Assembly: GCF_032362555.1 (NCBI RefSeq)
Contig: NC_083524.1
Span: 4,946,001 to 5,010,000, forward strand
DNA length: 64,000 nt
Direction: 5' to 3'
Origin: Amyelois transitella
Lineage: Eukaryota; Arthropoda; Insecta; Lepidoptera; Pyralidae
Shown here: one piece after another, positions 22,798 through 34,511 of the stretch
How positions within the stretch are numbered: the first letter of the stretch is position 1
Layout of the letters: the number at the start of each line of letters is the position of its first letter
Made by a program: the position numbers and the translations under genes
The notes under the pieces: model-generated
Database searches by the model: none
Seen by the model: only the letters and a program-made list of their open reading frames with translations
What the model was told of the DNA's origin: nothing

Positions 22798-23174
22798 ACC
22801 ATGCAGGCTCGGTCGGCAAACATCGTTTTGTGTGTACTTTCACTAACAAAACTGTTATTCCACGGCCATGTTGCGTTAGCTAACAATGTCATTTTGTTTT
22901 CACCCGACTTCATGAGGAGGTACCTCTTGCTCTTTATAGCTTGTGAGAAGGGGGGAGTTAGAAAGAGAAGGAATAGTTGAGAAGATCGTAAATAACGCTG
23001 CAGGTTTGTATACATAAATACGATCAGATTTCTTAGAACTTCTATGAATAAAAGAATAAATAACTCTTCATTGCACACTGGCAGGCAGTGGCCTGATTAA
23101 GACACTAACAAGTACCTAGACAATAAGAGAATATTTAAAGTGAACCAAATTCTAGCAATGACGGCAAAAAGTAT

Positions 23175-23191
23175 CGCCCCCGGGTGGGCTC

Positions 23192-23228
<37 letters not shown>

Positions 23229-23248
23229 GCCGATTGCGCCACGGAGGC
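23175..23248 (-). tRNA. tRNA-Asn (GTT)
   Basis: 74 nt. Acceptor GCCTCCG pairs with CGGGGGC (one G-T pair), discriminator G. The anticodon GTT is at 23214-23212 in a TTCGG/CCGAA stem, the T loop is GGTTCGAGCCC, and no intron is present. TTTTT follows on the minus strand. The sequence is the standard animal tRNA-Asn. Confidence 0.96.
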
Positions 23249-23259
23249 AGATGTCTCTG

Positions 23260-24025
23260 GGTGCGAAATTAGTGATTGCTTAATTTTATCGCTTCTTCCA
23301 TATAAAAAAATTGCAAAAAAATATAAAAAATTATCAACCAAATTTTTAACAATTTATATTTCAAACTTTTGGTATATGGTATATCATCTTTAGGTTTACT
23401 GAAAAAATGTCTTAATTTCCTCCATCTTATTGTTAAAACTTGAATATAAATTTAAGATTCACATCTTAAATGTTAAGTTAAAGGTTAAGAAAGCATTAAA
23501 ATTATAGGTTTAACATATTACTGATGAAACAAAAAATATAAAAGGCACGTGGTGCACTTTTAAGAAAGGGTTATCTACATTATATTTTTTATTTTTTAAA
23601 TATCATAGACCCTTTCAAATCCTCATGGCTGATAGAGTTTATTGCAAATTGACAGGTAATTTGATTACCTAAATATTCTATAATTGCTTTTAGTTAAGAA
23701 AAATGAATGTTATAAGTTAACTGCCCAAACAAAAATGCAAAAGGGCACGTGTTACGGTGTAGGGTGATCACGACCGCTCCACATCGTGACCGAGGCTGCA
23801 CCTCGGGTGTTTATCTACAACAATCTACAATATTGCACAACATCCGAGAATTCGCTGTTGATTGTAATGATAGGTCAGACTGTTATCGATCAACAATTTG
23901 TATTTATGAATACTATTTCTATTCAAAACATTTTTGATAAATAGTTTTACGTCCTTTTTTTAATAACTATTTTTTATTTTTTAAGGAATCATACAAATTA
24001 CCTATGTGTCCTTATCGTGATTCCT
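23260..24025. other. AT-rich DNA with two CACGTG-bearing repeats
   Basis: ATATAAAAGGCACGTGG (23536) and ATGCAAAAGGGCACGTGT (23735) are two diverged copies of one short sequence about 200 bp apart, each holding an E-box CACGTG. No gene seen. Confidence 0.35.
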
Positions 24026-24028
24026 CGA

Positions 24029-24362
24029 GAGGTGGTCGAATTGGTAAGGTGTCCGATTAAATGCGTGTAACGCAAAAAGGCACAGGTTCGAATACAACCC
24101 CGGTCGGTTAAAGTACCAATGACTAGTTTCGAAGTTATGTTTAAATCCTTACCGATGCTCTTACGGTGAGGGAAAACATCCTGAGGAAACTGGATGTGTA
24201 ACCATGATCGATCCAATACGGGTTAAGTTAGGGGCAAAGGTTACGGAGGTCAGAATGGAGTTGCTTAGTGTAAAACCCTGACTTACGCAATCCAGGATCT
24301 CCCAGCTCCCGGCTCTCTAAGGCCCGGGCTCCTCTCCAGAATGATGAGATGGAACTGGAGCT
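24029..24362 (+). repeat. SINE-B copy with tRNA-like head
   Basis: Head has an A-box-like GGTGGTCGAATTGGTAAGG and a B-box CAGGTTCGAATAC. Body has ACGGTGAGGGAAAACATC, GAGGAAACTGGATGTGTAAC, CAATCCAGGATCTC and CTCCTCTCCAGAATG. Full-length order for the family. Confidence 0.75.
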
Positions 24363-24369
24363 AAAAGCC

Positions 24370-27300
24370 AAGAGGTAGAACGTAATTCCTCAAATGATTA
24401 TGAATTAAAACTAAATAAAATCCTCAGCTTGAACTTAAATAAGCTAGGTAGGTCCTCTAAATTATAAATAATGACTTTTAACAAAACTAGCAGAATACGA
24501 GTAGTTTTTGCTTCCATGAAATTTTCAATCATTTGTAAGCGAATCCCATCTTTATAATGGACGGATAGCTTTATTATTATGACTGAGTCCTATTCATATT
24601 GTGTACTACACAAAAATTTAAACAATATGTTTAATTAATAAATGTAATTCTGCCTTTCATTCATATTTCGGATTTCCCATTCGTCTCCATCAGTTTTCTC
24701 GAATACAATGGGAAATTTTTTCTACATATTACCGCATTCCAGCAGTTGTAAATGGCGGAAAATGTTATTGTATACAAGTACACGCGTTCCTCAAGACAAT
24801 TAGGTTATGTTGCCACTTAACCTTTACTTCTCCTTCACCTTTCCTTCAAATCTGGGACAGATCAGTAGTATCTATAGCAAAACGAATCGTTTTTTGCCGC
24901 TCACTTCCTTCTAGGAGTCCGGTGTTTATTTACGACATAAAGTGTTGCAACAATCGAATTTTCAAGGTTTGTGAATTATATCATATTGCTTTAGGTATAA
25001 TAATAAATAGCTTCCTGTAAAGCAGAACATAACCGAATAAATGCTGAACAAAGTTTAGATAACTTTATAAGTATCTAGAAATATATAGAGACAGCAGAAA
25101 GCTAAATATTAAGTCCATACCTACTTATTTCGACTTTAACAATATGAATTCTGTTTCTGGTAGAAGGTACATATCAAGGGGATCGTGCTCTTGTAGAGAC
25201 TAAATGAACTAAAATACTACGTTCGACACGAAGCTATATTGTATAGACTTTTTAAAGTTTTTTTTTTTGTTTTATTACAGAATATAAATGTATACTACTA
25301 ATTTTAGTTAGCAAACGAGTACCTTTGTCTTTATTTTTCAGGCCACGAATACCTTCTTTATTGGTTGTACCACACAATAGCCACAATTTATAGTACTAAT
25401 TGGAGGTATCTGTGTGGGTACCTGCCGTTCCCACTGTATGCCAGAAGAAATGCTTTGGCAATCCATTGTTCATGCAAAAATTTAAAATAAAAACTGTAGC
25501 TTAAGGTCGAGTTAAAATAAGCTAATTGTTTTAACGATACTTTTTGTTCGCAATCACATGTTAGATCTTTAACTAACTTAAAATAATAATTCAATTTAAC
25601 TTAACAAAACAATCAGTAATTTTAACCTAGTAATTTTAACCCATTTTTTTAATTATTTAATTATGCAAACATTTACCAAACATATCTGCTAACAGTGTGA
25701 CAAAACCTTATAAAAATAATCATTAAAACTACTCATATCCCACTACCATTCAAAACCTTTCCTCAGTTCTTCCAAACATTTCAAGTAATTAAAAATATAT
25801 TTTTCGCAACCGTTTGCAAGTAACATAATTGAATATTGTACCATGGGTTTCTCCCACGACTCTGATTGTCCAAAACCTCAGGCTATGATGAAATAGACCA
25901 TTCATTCGATCACGATACAATTAAATGAATGTCATGTCCTAACGATCATAGATATTTCATTAAAATTGCTCCTTTATTATCCCTTGTCAGAAGAAACACT
26001 AGTTTCTCACATATATAATAAAATTGCAGTTGCAGTAATAAAAATTAAAATCTACTTATTTCAAATAAATTTTAAAATATATTGACTGTAGGCATCAGCA
26101 ATTTTTTAAAAGCTTTTTTATAAGTAAATTTATAACATAATATCAGATACGATATTCAGTATCCATTAGCCAATGGCTATAATAATATAATATGTCAGTT
26201 AAGGATAATCAACATAATATGTCATTGACCTTAATTGTACGGCGTGGATGACTGAGTTATTCCGTTTTTACAACTTTTTTTTAACATTATCGATAATACG
26301 TTTTTAGTCGGATATTCAAAGATCAAGAAACAAAAGGTCGGATGATGATCGTTGGTTTATCTTTTTGTAGATACCTATTGTATCTTTTTATCAAAGTTTT
26401 TGTTAACACTTCGAATCAATGTTTAATTTGCTTGAGTCAATGATGCATTGTATTGTAAGTACTATTATAATTCCTGTGAGCTAATGTCTACGTAATATCA
26501 TATAATTACTTCTAAAATTTTACAAAAGAAAAATGATCGAAATTGAATTATAAATCAGATTTAGACTTGGCAAGATCATTCAAAATATTTTATTACTTTA
26601 TTTTCAAACTACCTTTGTTTAAATACAACATTTAGGCATTGATTTAATTTTAAATATAAAAAGTATATAGACGTGATTATATGTATGTATAATATAATAA
26701 GACTCTTTACAAGGTATCATTTACCTCTTCCTGTTGCTCAAGTAATTAATTTCACTTACTCGTAATTCGTATTATTATATCTCGAGTAACGCAGTTCCTA
26801 TCACACCCTAAAAAACGTATAATTTGATATTAAAAAAAAATAAAAATAAATAGGTATCAGATAAAGTAAACATAGCGAATTATATCAAAACAAAATATAT
26901 TTTTTGCGGAGGGAAACGAACTCAATTTTCAATTAGGTACCTATCTATATTAATATTATTTCGAATACCTATATTCTATTTGAATAATTATGACTGACCT
27001 TCCACGGTTAGTTCATGGTCATAGGTCGATAACCATACATTACTATTTGTATCTATAAGCATAATGAAGAGCAAATTCTAAGCAGCTGTTTAGGTACAGC
27101 CTAAGTACCTAGGTATGCCTGACTAAAATTCATTGATAACTAAACTTAATTTAATTTGCTTTAATGTTTAATAGATATTAGTACCTACTTATAAGCTATA
27201 ATTTTTCAATCTTTCTAAATAAATCTACTTAAAGACTATACCTACAAACTTAAACTATAAACCAATACTATTGATTAAAAACTAAATTTAATAGTAGGTA

Positions 27301-27700
27301 ACATCAGGTCCAATCTCCTTTGTAGGTACCTATCAACCTGCAGGAATATGTCCAGAAGGCTGACAATTATTATTAAAACTGATGAGTTTTATTAATTTTG
27401 ATTGTTTTTTTAATACTGATTTTAATAATGTGTTTGATATTTTTAATTCCACATATATACTAATAAATATGCAAGTAATGAATAAAAAAAATACGTAATT
27501 TGTATTAATAAGTATAATTTGACCTTGCACGTTGGTAATAACACCATCTATGTTAAAATGGTAATAACAATTACAATGTTGCGCGCCATCTGTGTAGATT
27601 TTTATGAATCAACAAAATAGTCATGCCAAACTCTTGTAGAAAGTTAGGTAAGTATATATTAAATGTACATGGGTAAAACTGGATGGCACTACTTCAATTT
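24370..27700. other. AT-rich intergenic DNA, nothing recognised
   Basis: Rich in GTACCTA/TAGGTAC strings; no exon, RNA gene or named repeat. Confidence 0.4.
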
Positions 27701-27707
27701 TTAATTC

Positions 27708-27998
27708 TTAATGAATAGTCCATTTTTTCAGGTATGGTAATAAAGGTAAACAATCTTGATATGTCTTTTTATTACACATAAGTCTTCTTTCTCCTAGATC
27801 TTCATGACATAGCAGATAAAATTCAGGAGAACCAGCATCTCTGATACACGACCACGTGCGAAAGCCTGATAGCTGCCTATCTGGGGAACAAGTATCTGGT
27901 CTGGTGCAGTTAGAAGGGGTAGCCCGAAGAGAGCTTGACGTGGCGAACGATAATAAGCGTGCCAATGGTCTTAAACCTAGATACTTTAGACGTGACAA
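27708..27998 (-). pseudogene. unidentified 96-codon frame, possible relic
   Basis: The segment LGERRLMCNKKTYQDCLPLL looks protein-like, and composition is less AT-biased than its flanks. I recognise no family. Its right part runs into the SINE-B copy at 28015, so at most it is a fragment of a transposon or a broken gene. Confidence 0.2.
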
Positions 27999-28014
27999 AG
28001 AAGAGATTAAAAGC

Positions 28015-28297
28015 GTCGGTGGTCGAATCGGAAAGGTGCCTGGTTAAAACTCGGTGCGCATAAAGGCGAAGTTCCAATCCCATTGCAGTCATTACTACAT
28101 TAGTTTGATAACTACTTAAACGAAGCTCTAACGGTGAGAGAAAACATCGTGAGGAAACCTGCACATTCAGGTCACTCGATGTGTAACCACAGACGGGAGT
28201 CGCTTCGTATATAAACCTGACTCATCCAATCCAGAAATCGTGGTCAAGGGCTTAGCCCAGGCTCCCCTCCAGAATGGTGAGGCTGCAACCGGGAAGA
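28015..28297 (+). repeat. SINE-B copy, near full length
   Basis: GTCGGTGGTCGAATCGGAAAG head, weak B box AAGTTCCAATCCC, then GAGGAAACCTGCACATTC, CAATCCAGAAATCGTGGTCA and GTGAGGCTGCAACCGGGA. Confidence 0.8.
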
Positions 28298-28614
28298 AGA
28301 ACAGTCGACGGGACAAAAAGTAATAGTAAAGTCGGAAACTGGACACAGCAGGCAACTGGAAAGTGCAACTGGAAGGAGAGGGCAAAAATGAGAGAGAGAA
28401 AGTCTACTTGCTACTGGAGTTAGTCCCAGTTGCGTCCTCACATATCTGGAAAAAAGCCCGAGGCGCACCTGTGACCAAGTAGATTTCACACGAATTAGAA
28501 ACTTTTTCAAATTGTGTTTATAAAAATAATATGAGACTACCTAAGTATATTTGTTTCTTTAATTTTAACGTCGAGTAAAAATTTCACCGTTTTACTTTAA
28601 AAATTTCATTAATC

Positions 28615-28800
28615 AACTGACGTAACCACGTCTTAGAACTAGCATCACGAAAATTTTGCACGGAGCATTTTCCGCCACTTTTCTCTAAATCGTGGCGCCG
28701 TTTCCTCGCGCGCTGATTGGCTAACGCGCCGTGACGTCATCGCGCCCACGCGTACTCTGTGACGCAATACGATCGATGTCTCTCGTGATCTCTTTCACAC
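28615..28800. promoter_or_regulatory. CpG-rich promoter-like island with CCAAT and CRE
   Basis: Palindromic CRE TGACGTCA (28732-28739) and an inverted CCAAT box (GATTGG, 28715-28720) lie 12 bp apart in a CpG-rich patch. On the minus strand an initiator-like TCAGTT (28620-28615) lies about 100 bp from the CCAAT, a normal promoter spacing. Direction and transcript are unknown. Confidence 0.45.
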
Positions 28801-29110
28801 TTGAGAATTTTCCTAAGTCTTTGTTGTTTCTATCGCATTCTAGCATATATGAATGCTTGGAAACCCGAAACCGTAGGCGGCTCGTGCGTAGCCGTTGTCA
28901 ATGTAGTGGCTCTGTGATTCGGATATTGGCTTATTTTAGAGTTTTGTTTTGTTAGTAAATAACTTCGACCAAATATGAAAGTCTAATGTAAGAACTGTCG
29001 CAAAAGCTAACTTATGAATCGAATATGAAATAAAAACTAAGATTTCGATTGTGAAGAATAAAATATTTAGTCCGGGCTCAAAACTCGATTAATTATTACA
29101 TGAAAGACTA

Positions 29111-29375
29111 GCCGTGTGGTTCCCGGCACCAATACAAAAAAGAATAGGACCACTCCATCTCTTTCCCATGGATGTCGTAAAAGGCGACTAAGGGATAGGC
29201 TTACAAACTTGAGATTCTTTTTTTAGGCGATAGGCTAGCAACTTGTCACTATTCGAATCTCAATTCTATCTTAAAGCCAAATAGCTGAACGTGGCCTATC
29301 AGTCCGCTCAGGACTGTTGGCTCTGTCTACCCCGCAAGGGATATAGACGTGATTATATGTATGTATGTATGTATG
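29111..29375 (+). repeat. SINE-A copy, full length
   Basis: GCCGTGTGGTTCCCGGCACC to an (ATGT)5 tail. One of the best-preserved copies here. Confidence 0.88.
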
Positions 29376-29682
29376 AAAGACTATCAACATAAATCTCCGT
29401 GCATTTGCCTCTGTCACTTCCTACCACTAAAGGTCTCTCCAATGGAATCTGCCTGTGACTATGCTCATGTAGCGGGTATGAGTGAGTCGGGTAATTACAC
29501 GAAGCTACAACCGCCTGAGATGTCTGGGCATAAAATAAAAAAAAAATTGCTTTCTCTTAAAATGGGACTCTTCAAAACAGAGCCTCAGGTTACTATTTTA
29601 CAATAGAGAGTAATAGATTTATTAGGTTTAGTTTTTGTGGGCTTGTTATCGAAATTTGAAACGGTACAAGTTCCATCGTATC

Positions 29683-29888
29683 CTACTACTATTATAAAGG
29701 CGAAAGTTTGTATGGATGTATGGATGTTTGTTACTCTTTCACGCAAAAACTACTGAACCGATTACCATGAAATTTGGTATGTAGGTAGCTGAAGACCCAG
29801 AATAACACATAGGCTACTTTTTATCCCAGAGTTCCCGCGGGATTGATAGGGTTTCCATGCGGACGAAGTCGCGGGCGGCCTCTAGTAT
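29683..29888 (+). repeat. short non-autonomous Helitron-like element
   Basis: Begins CTACTACTATTATAAAGGCG, has TTTCACGCAAAAACTACTGA in the middle, and ends GCGGACGAAGTCGCGGGCGG then CTCTAGTA. A GC hairpin 10-12 bp before a CTAG end fits a lepidopteran Helitron 3' end. Confidence 0.6.
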
Positions 29889-30666
29889 TTAGATAAAACG
29901 TTAAGCATCTACGCTTGAGACCAGAAACAAGTTATGTCTCAATAGAACAAAACAATAGGTGTATGAACTTACTTACCCATTTCAATTTTAGTAACTCAAG
30001 CATTATTACAGCGTGTAAGATTTACAAATCTGAAAATTTTTCTTTTTTTAAATTAATAATACTTTTTGCAATTTTTTATTTCTTGCTAAGATGTAGTTAG
30101 AATAATTTCCATTTGCCGTTCTCGCGAGTGTGTCTCAATCAGTATCGGCAATCGTTGTCTGACAGAGAGCGACATAATTTGTGAATGTTGAAAAACCTGC
30201 ACCCATAGACAACATAAGGAACCCACATGACAAAAATTAAGTTTCTAGATATAGCGGATTGGACTTTGCGTTTTCTGTCAGTCACTGCAACGGAATAATT
30301 TTAGATATATATGTAGATTTTTTAACGCAACGGAATTCAACGTCACACCAAGGGATACAGCTCCAATATGCAAAAATGAGATAAAGTTGCAAAAATAAGG
30401 TTATTTTTAGAGAGATCCTACGTCAGTTGTCGCAATAGCGAAGATGATCAGACGGTCAGGCGCCGTCGTCTAGACCGAGGTCAGACGGAGCTGGCCAAAA
30501 AAATAACGCCAGCCTCCGTTCGTCTCTGTAGCCAATAAATATCTGTCGTGCTACTATGAGTCTTGTATCAATAAAGTCGAAGGAGGCTGTAGTTATTACA
30601 AATGATGTCTCAAAAATTTCGATATATCCAAGCCAAGAAATTAATAATAATTTCTGTTTCCATACA

Positions 30667-30808
30667 GTTTCTTCTTTTAGGCGATGCGGGCTAGCAACCT
30701 GTCACTATTTGAATCACATCTTTGTCATTACGCCAAGAAGCTGGACGTGGCCTATCAGTCTTTTCAAAACTGTTGGCTTTGTCTACCCCGCAATGGATAT
30801 AGGTGTAT
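30667..30808 (+). repeat. SINE-A 3' half
   Basis: TTTTAGGCGATGCGGGCTAG through GTCTACCCCGCAATGGATAT. Confidence 0.75.
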
Positions 30809-31839
30809 CATAGGGTTATGATATATCCATGTCATAACCCTCGTGGCATGAGTTAAGGTTGCGTCCTCTCTTTAGAGATGAGCGCGGGATTCGCTCAAAG
30901 TCGCCTTTCTGGAATAGATAAGTTTATACGCCAAGCGAGGGTTTGAGAACCACAAGCTTTACTAGGGGACTTGACCTAAGCTCTATAGATATTCAAATCA
31001 ATTTATTAAATCTTATCAGCTTTATAATAATTTTACTAAATATACTATTGAAGAAAAATGTTATCTGCTTTCTTAAACCAGTAGTTTCGGGTGAACTAGT
31101 GTACGTTGCCTGTCACAGTACAGACAATCAGTGACGATAGACTTTTACATTACATTGATTGATTGATGAGTATATGTTATATATTGTGGCTATATTTTTC
31201 GAAATCTAGATTATTGTTAAGTTCTTTAACAGCAGAAAGTTTACTATATAAGTAGCTAAAATAACTACTAAGACACGACAAACATTATTACAAATATCTA
31301 AGAACATAGGTATGATAATTCAATTAAGGTATATAAAATTACCAAAACAAAAACCGAAGTCAATCAATGTATGTGCCAAATTTCATGTGTTTTTTTTAAT
31401 TTATTCATCATTTCAATCAAAAATAGATCTTGTTTCTATACAATAACTATTGTTATGGATTTTAAAACTATGAATAAACAATGTTGTAAATGTTGTGACA
31501 GCAGTTACACACTTGTTAATTTCGTAATGACAAAATCAATGATCTAAAAATAGCATAGTGATCATTGAGGAGACGATGAATCTGAATCGGATTGCATTAT
31601 ACTATGTGCCGACTGTAAGTTCGTAGCGAATCTACGCCGTAGCGTTTCGTAGACATTCGTAGCAAAGCGCTACAGAAAGTGGAGCCAAAATATATATAAT
31701 CCCAATTACGGACTCATTTTTCGAGAAATGGAAAGATGGATTTAAGAGATTAATAAATAGTTTAAGTTTTAAAATGGAACAAGTGACTTACATTACTCAT
31801 ACATGCGCGTAGGTGTTTTTGGCGGGTAGGCAGGGCGCC

Positions 31840-32020
31840 TGCGCGGCCCTAGGTCGCCGCAGTCCTACCACCATTCTTCAGTTGCACACACCGCGACGCT
31901 AAGTTTCGACGTCATGACTTCCGAAACAACTAACCGACCGTGATACCAACAAAAACCGTGCTAAAAACGCGTTTCCGAGCTGAAAAAGAGTGTTAAAATC
32001 AAGATTAGTTCGTCGATAAG
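31840..32020 (+). promoter_or_regulatory. candidate core promoter and first exon (Inr plus DPE)
   Basis: CpG-rich island. An arthropod initiator TCAGTT places +1 at 31880, and CGACGT lies exactly at +28 to +33, matching five of six downstream-promoter-element positions. A possible donor AAG|GTATCA follows 32020. No long frame, so it would be a 5' untranslated exon. TRMT9B, whose exon 1 has a splice acceptor, is the only plus-strand gene downstream in view; linkage is inference. Confidence 0.4.
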
Positions 32021-33026
32021 GTATCAACGATGTTTATTAAGGGTTGCCGTGCTTACAGAGGCGTGAAAGAGTAAACAAATAGGCGACCAACCATGGCGAT
32101 TTTTGTGAATGAATTTAAGATGGTGGACGGTCGTGTGAGAGTGTAGGATGTTGTCGTGTGGTGTTTTTATGGGTTTTTGAGGTGTTGGCTGGGTTTGGTG
32201 TCGTCGGGAGATGTTGTCTGCGGGTGTGGTGAGAGGCGTGTGTGTGTGAGTGTGTGAGTGCGATCGAAGAGGATGAATGACGATGACGTGGATGGCCCGT
32301 TGCTAATGTCTGTTTGATAGCGGACCATCCAGTACGCGACGCTCGTCAACTATTATTTTTAGATCAGACGCCTGTATTGGATTGCTTATAACATGTTCTC
32401 TCATGTTAGTATACCTGTTATTGCGTAGATAACAGATGAGGTTTGAGAACGCTGAAATGTGTTTAGCTTTTATATTGATTGATGAATGAAAACAGTGTTT
32501 TTTGGTTCGGCTTCTTGGTACACTCGACGATGTCAATATTGTAATACATTTAATAATATTATATTAAACTTTACACCTATATCTACGCATACAAATAAAT
32601 GTAACTTGAAATCTGTGTACACCGTGTATAGTATACTAAACATGAATACAAGTATGAATCAATCTTTCTTGATATTTTGAAATAAGTTTTCGATTATCAA
32701 GTACAGTTTGTCTATCGGTATTTGTAGCCCACTGTACGTGTTGTTGCCAATCGGGACACATTTTGAAGGTTCGTTTGAATTATCGCAACAATGCCTTGGT
32801 ACTACAATCGATACTGCAACCTTGTGTAAAACTACAAGAAATTGCTTTTGCAAAACTCAAATGAATTTACAAGGGTATGGTACAGTCAATCGCATTTCAA
32901 GTTATACTGCATGAAACTCTATGATAATAGAAGCGAAATTGGGTAGGTTGATGTATCGACTGTTTCAAAGAGAGAGAAAGTCTTAAGTCGTCCGATTCCC
33001 GGAATTTTCGAAAAGTATACATACAT

Positions 33027-33123
33027 ATAAGCCTACCCCTTAGTCGGCTTTTACGACATCCATGGGAAAGAGATGGAGTGGTCCTATTCTTTTTTGTATT
33101 GGTGCCGGAAACCACACGGCACA
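33027..33123 (-). repeat. SINE-A 5' part, inverted
   Basis: ATAAGCCTACCCCTTAGTCG to ACCACACGGCAC, the first 90 bp of the family on the minus strand, abutting a plus-strand piece. Confidence 0.8.
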
Positions 33124-33124
33124 C

Positions 33125-33168
33125 AGGCTTATAAACTTGGGATTATCCTTTTAGGCGATGGGCTAGCA
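33125..33168 (+). repeat. SINE-A middle fragment, plus strand, cut by the mariner
   Basis: AGGCTTATAAACTTGGGATT to TAGGCGATGGGCTAGC; continues the family sequence just where the inverted piece leaves off. Confidence 0.75.
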
Positions 33169-33174
33169 TTACTA

Positions 33175-34492
33175 CTCTGTCAAGAAAGTAGCAGGAAACG
33201 ATCAATAATACACAAACTGTTTGTTATTCATCCAAATTTATTTTATCACCTTCAAAATATGCTCCTTTAGAAACGATACACTTACGCCAACGAATAATCC
33301 AATCATCAAAACATTTTTTAAACGCTGTTTCCGGAATTGAGGTCAGTTCTCGCCGCGAATTCTCTTTTATGTCTTCTACCGATTGAAAACGGGTGCCACG
33401 AAGTGGTAATTTGAGTTTAGGAAAAAGAAAAAAGTCGGCTGGAGCCATATCTGGTGAATATGGTGGTTGCTCGATGGTATTTGTTGAGTGTTTGGTTAAA
33501 AATTCGTTCACAATGATGGCCTTGTGCGAAGGTGCATTATCATGGTGCAAAATCCAAGAATTTTCTTTCCACAAATCTGGCCTTTTTCGTCGGATTTGCT
33601 CTCTTAAACGCCGCATAATACTCAAATAATATTCCTTATTTACCGTTTGACCTTCCGGCAAGAATTCCGAGTGCACAACACCGCGATAGTCAAAGAAAAC
33701 AGTCAACATGACTTTGACTTTTGAACGACTTTGGCGTGGTTTTTTCGGTTTCGGTTCAGTTGGAAGGCGCCACTCCGAAGCTTGTTGACTAGTTTGCATG
33801 TCAAACTCGTAAACCCACGTCTCGTCACCAGTAACAATGCGTTTCATGAATGTTGGGTCGGAATTGACTCGTTCTAGCATGTCCTCAGCGACTCTCATGC
33901 GATTGAGTTTTTGAAAAAAATTCAGGTCTTTTGGGACTAGCCGAGCGGCAACATGTTTCATACCCAAATTATTAGTTAAAATGGTACGGATCGACTCGTG
34001 AGATACAGAAAGTTCGGTGGCTATCTCTCTCAAAGTTGAATGAGGATTTTCAGTCACTATTTCCTTCACTTTTGCGATGTTAACTTCAGTTGCAGACGTT
34101 GATGGCCTACCAGAGCGAGGCAAATCTTCCATCACATCTCGACCGCTTTTGAACGCTTTGTACCACTCATAAGCACGAGTTTTTGATAAAGTCGATTCAC
34201 CGTAAGCCTTCTGTAACATTTTCAGTGACTCCGAACACGATATTCCATTGGCAATGCAAAATTTAAGACAAACTCTTTGTTCGATGTTTTTATCCATTAT
34301 GAAATTAGCAATACACACTAGATATGATATAACTAAAAATAGCACTGTATTTAATGTAAACAACAGATGCAACTCAAACTCCGCGCCAAAATGGAAAACA
34401 GTTGTGCCAATCTAACAACAACAAAAAAAACAAAAATTTGAATTTGGAACCATAAATAAATAATCCATTCCCGATACTTTTCTGACTGAATG
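33175..34492 (-). mobile_element. mariner transposon (about 1.3 kb) with intact transposase
   Basis: The transposase gene is flanked by imperfect terminal inverted repeats. 33178-33209 and the reverse complement of 34455-34487 share the pattern GTCA..AAAGTA..GG.AA, about 22 of 32 positions. TA dinucleotides lie at both predicted ends (33173-33174 and 34493-34494); exact ends are uncertain by a few bases. It sits among SINE sequences: a SINE fragment ends at its left edge and a minus-strand copy begins 20 bp past its right edge. Confidence 0.85.
33224..34297 (-). CDS. mariner transposase, DD34D, uninterrupted
   Basis: 357 residues, near the usual 345-350. Start chosen at MDKNIEQR (34297) rather than the ATG 25 codons earlier, because the family begins with this helix-turn-helix segment. 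N-terminal paired-type DNA-binding region at about 1-110. KHVAARLVPKDL (114-125) stands where the WVPHEL motif lies. Catalytic aspartates are D158 (TGDETWVYEF), D253 (HHDNAPSH) and D288 (YSPDMAPADFFLFP); D253 and D288 are separated by 34 residues, the mariner spacing. There is no internal stop or frameshift, which is unusual among mariner copies and suggests recent activity. Subfamily not assigned. Confidence 0.95.
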   Translation of the reverse strand: MDKNIEQRVCLKFCIANGISCSESLKMLQKAYGESTLSKTRAYEWYKAFKSGRDVMEDLPRSGRPSTSATEVNIAKVKEIVTENPHSTLREIATELSVSHESIRTILTNNLGMKHVAARLVPKDLNFFQKLNRMRVAEDMLERVNSDPTFMKRIVTGDETWVYEFDMQTSQQASEWRLPTEPKPKKPRQSRSKVKVMLTVFFDYRGVVHSEFLPEGQTVNKEYYLSIMRRLREQIRRKRPDLWKENSWILHHDNAPSHKAIIVNEFLTKHSTNTIEQPPYSPDMAPADFFLFPKLKLPLRGTRFQSVEDIKENSRRELTSIPETAFKKCFDDWIIRWRKCIVSKGAYFEGDKINLDE

Positions 34493-34511
34493 TATATGTA
34501 TGTATGTATGT

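Noticed and set aside
22665..23078. 137-codon minus-strand frame upstream of the MADF gene
   Set aside because: No domain, mixed hydrophobic and basic composition, and it includes the GC hairpin; probably chance.
30136..30600. possible LTR (GCCAATAAATA, CAATAAAG polyadenylation-like signal)
   Set aside because: No second copy, no TG..CA borders with a target duplication and no primer-binding site found in the window.
34298..34372. 25-codon N-terminal extension of the mariner transposase
   Set aside because: Hydrophobic stretch absent from the family, and it overlaps the 5' untranslated region; the start at 34297 fits.
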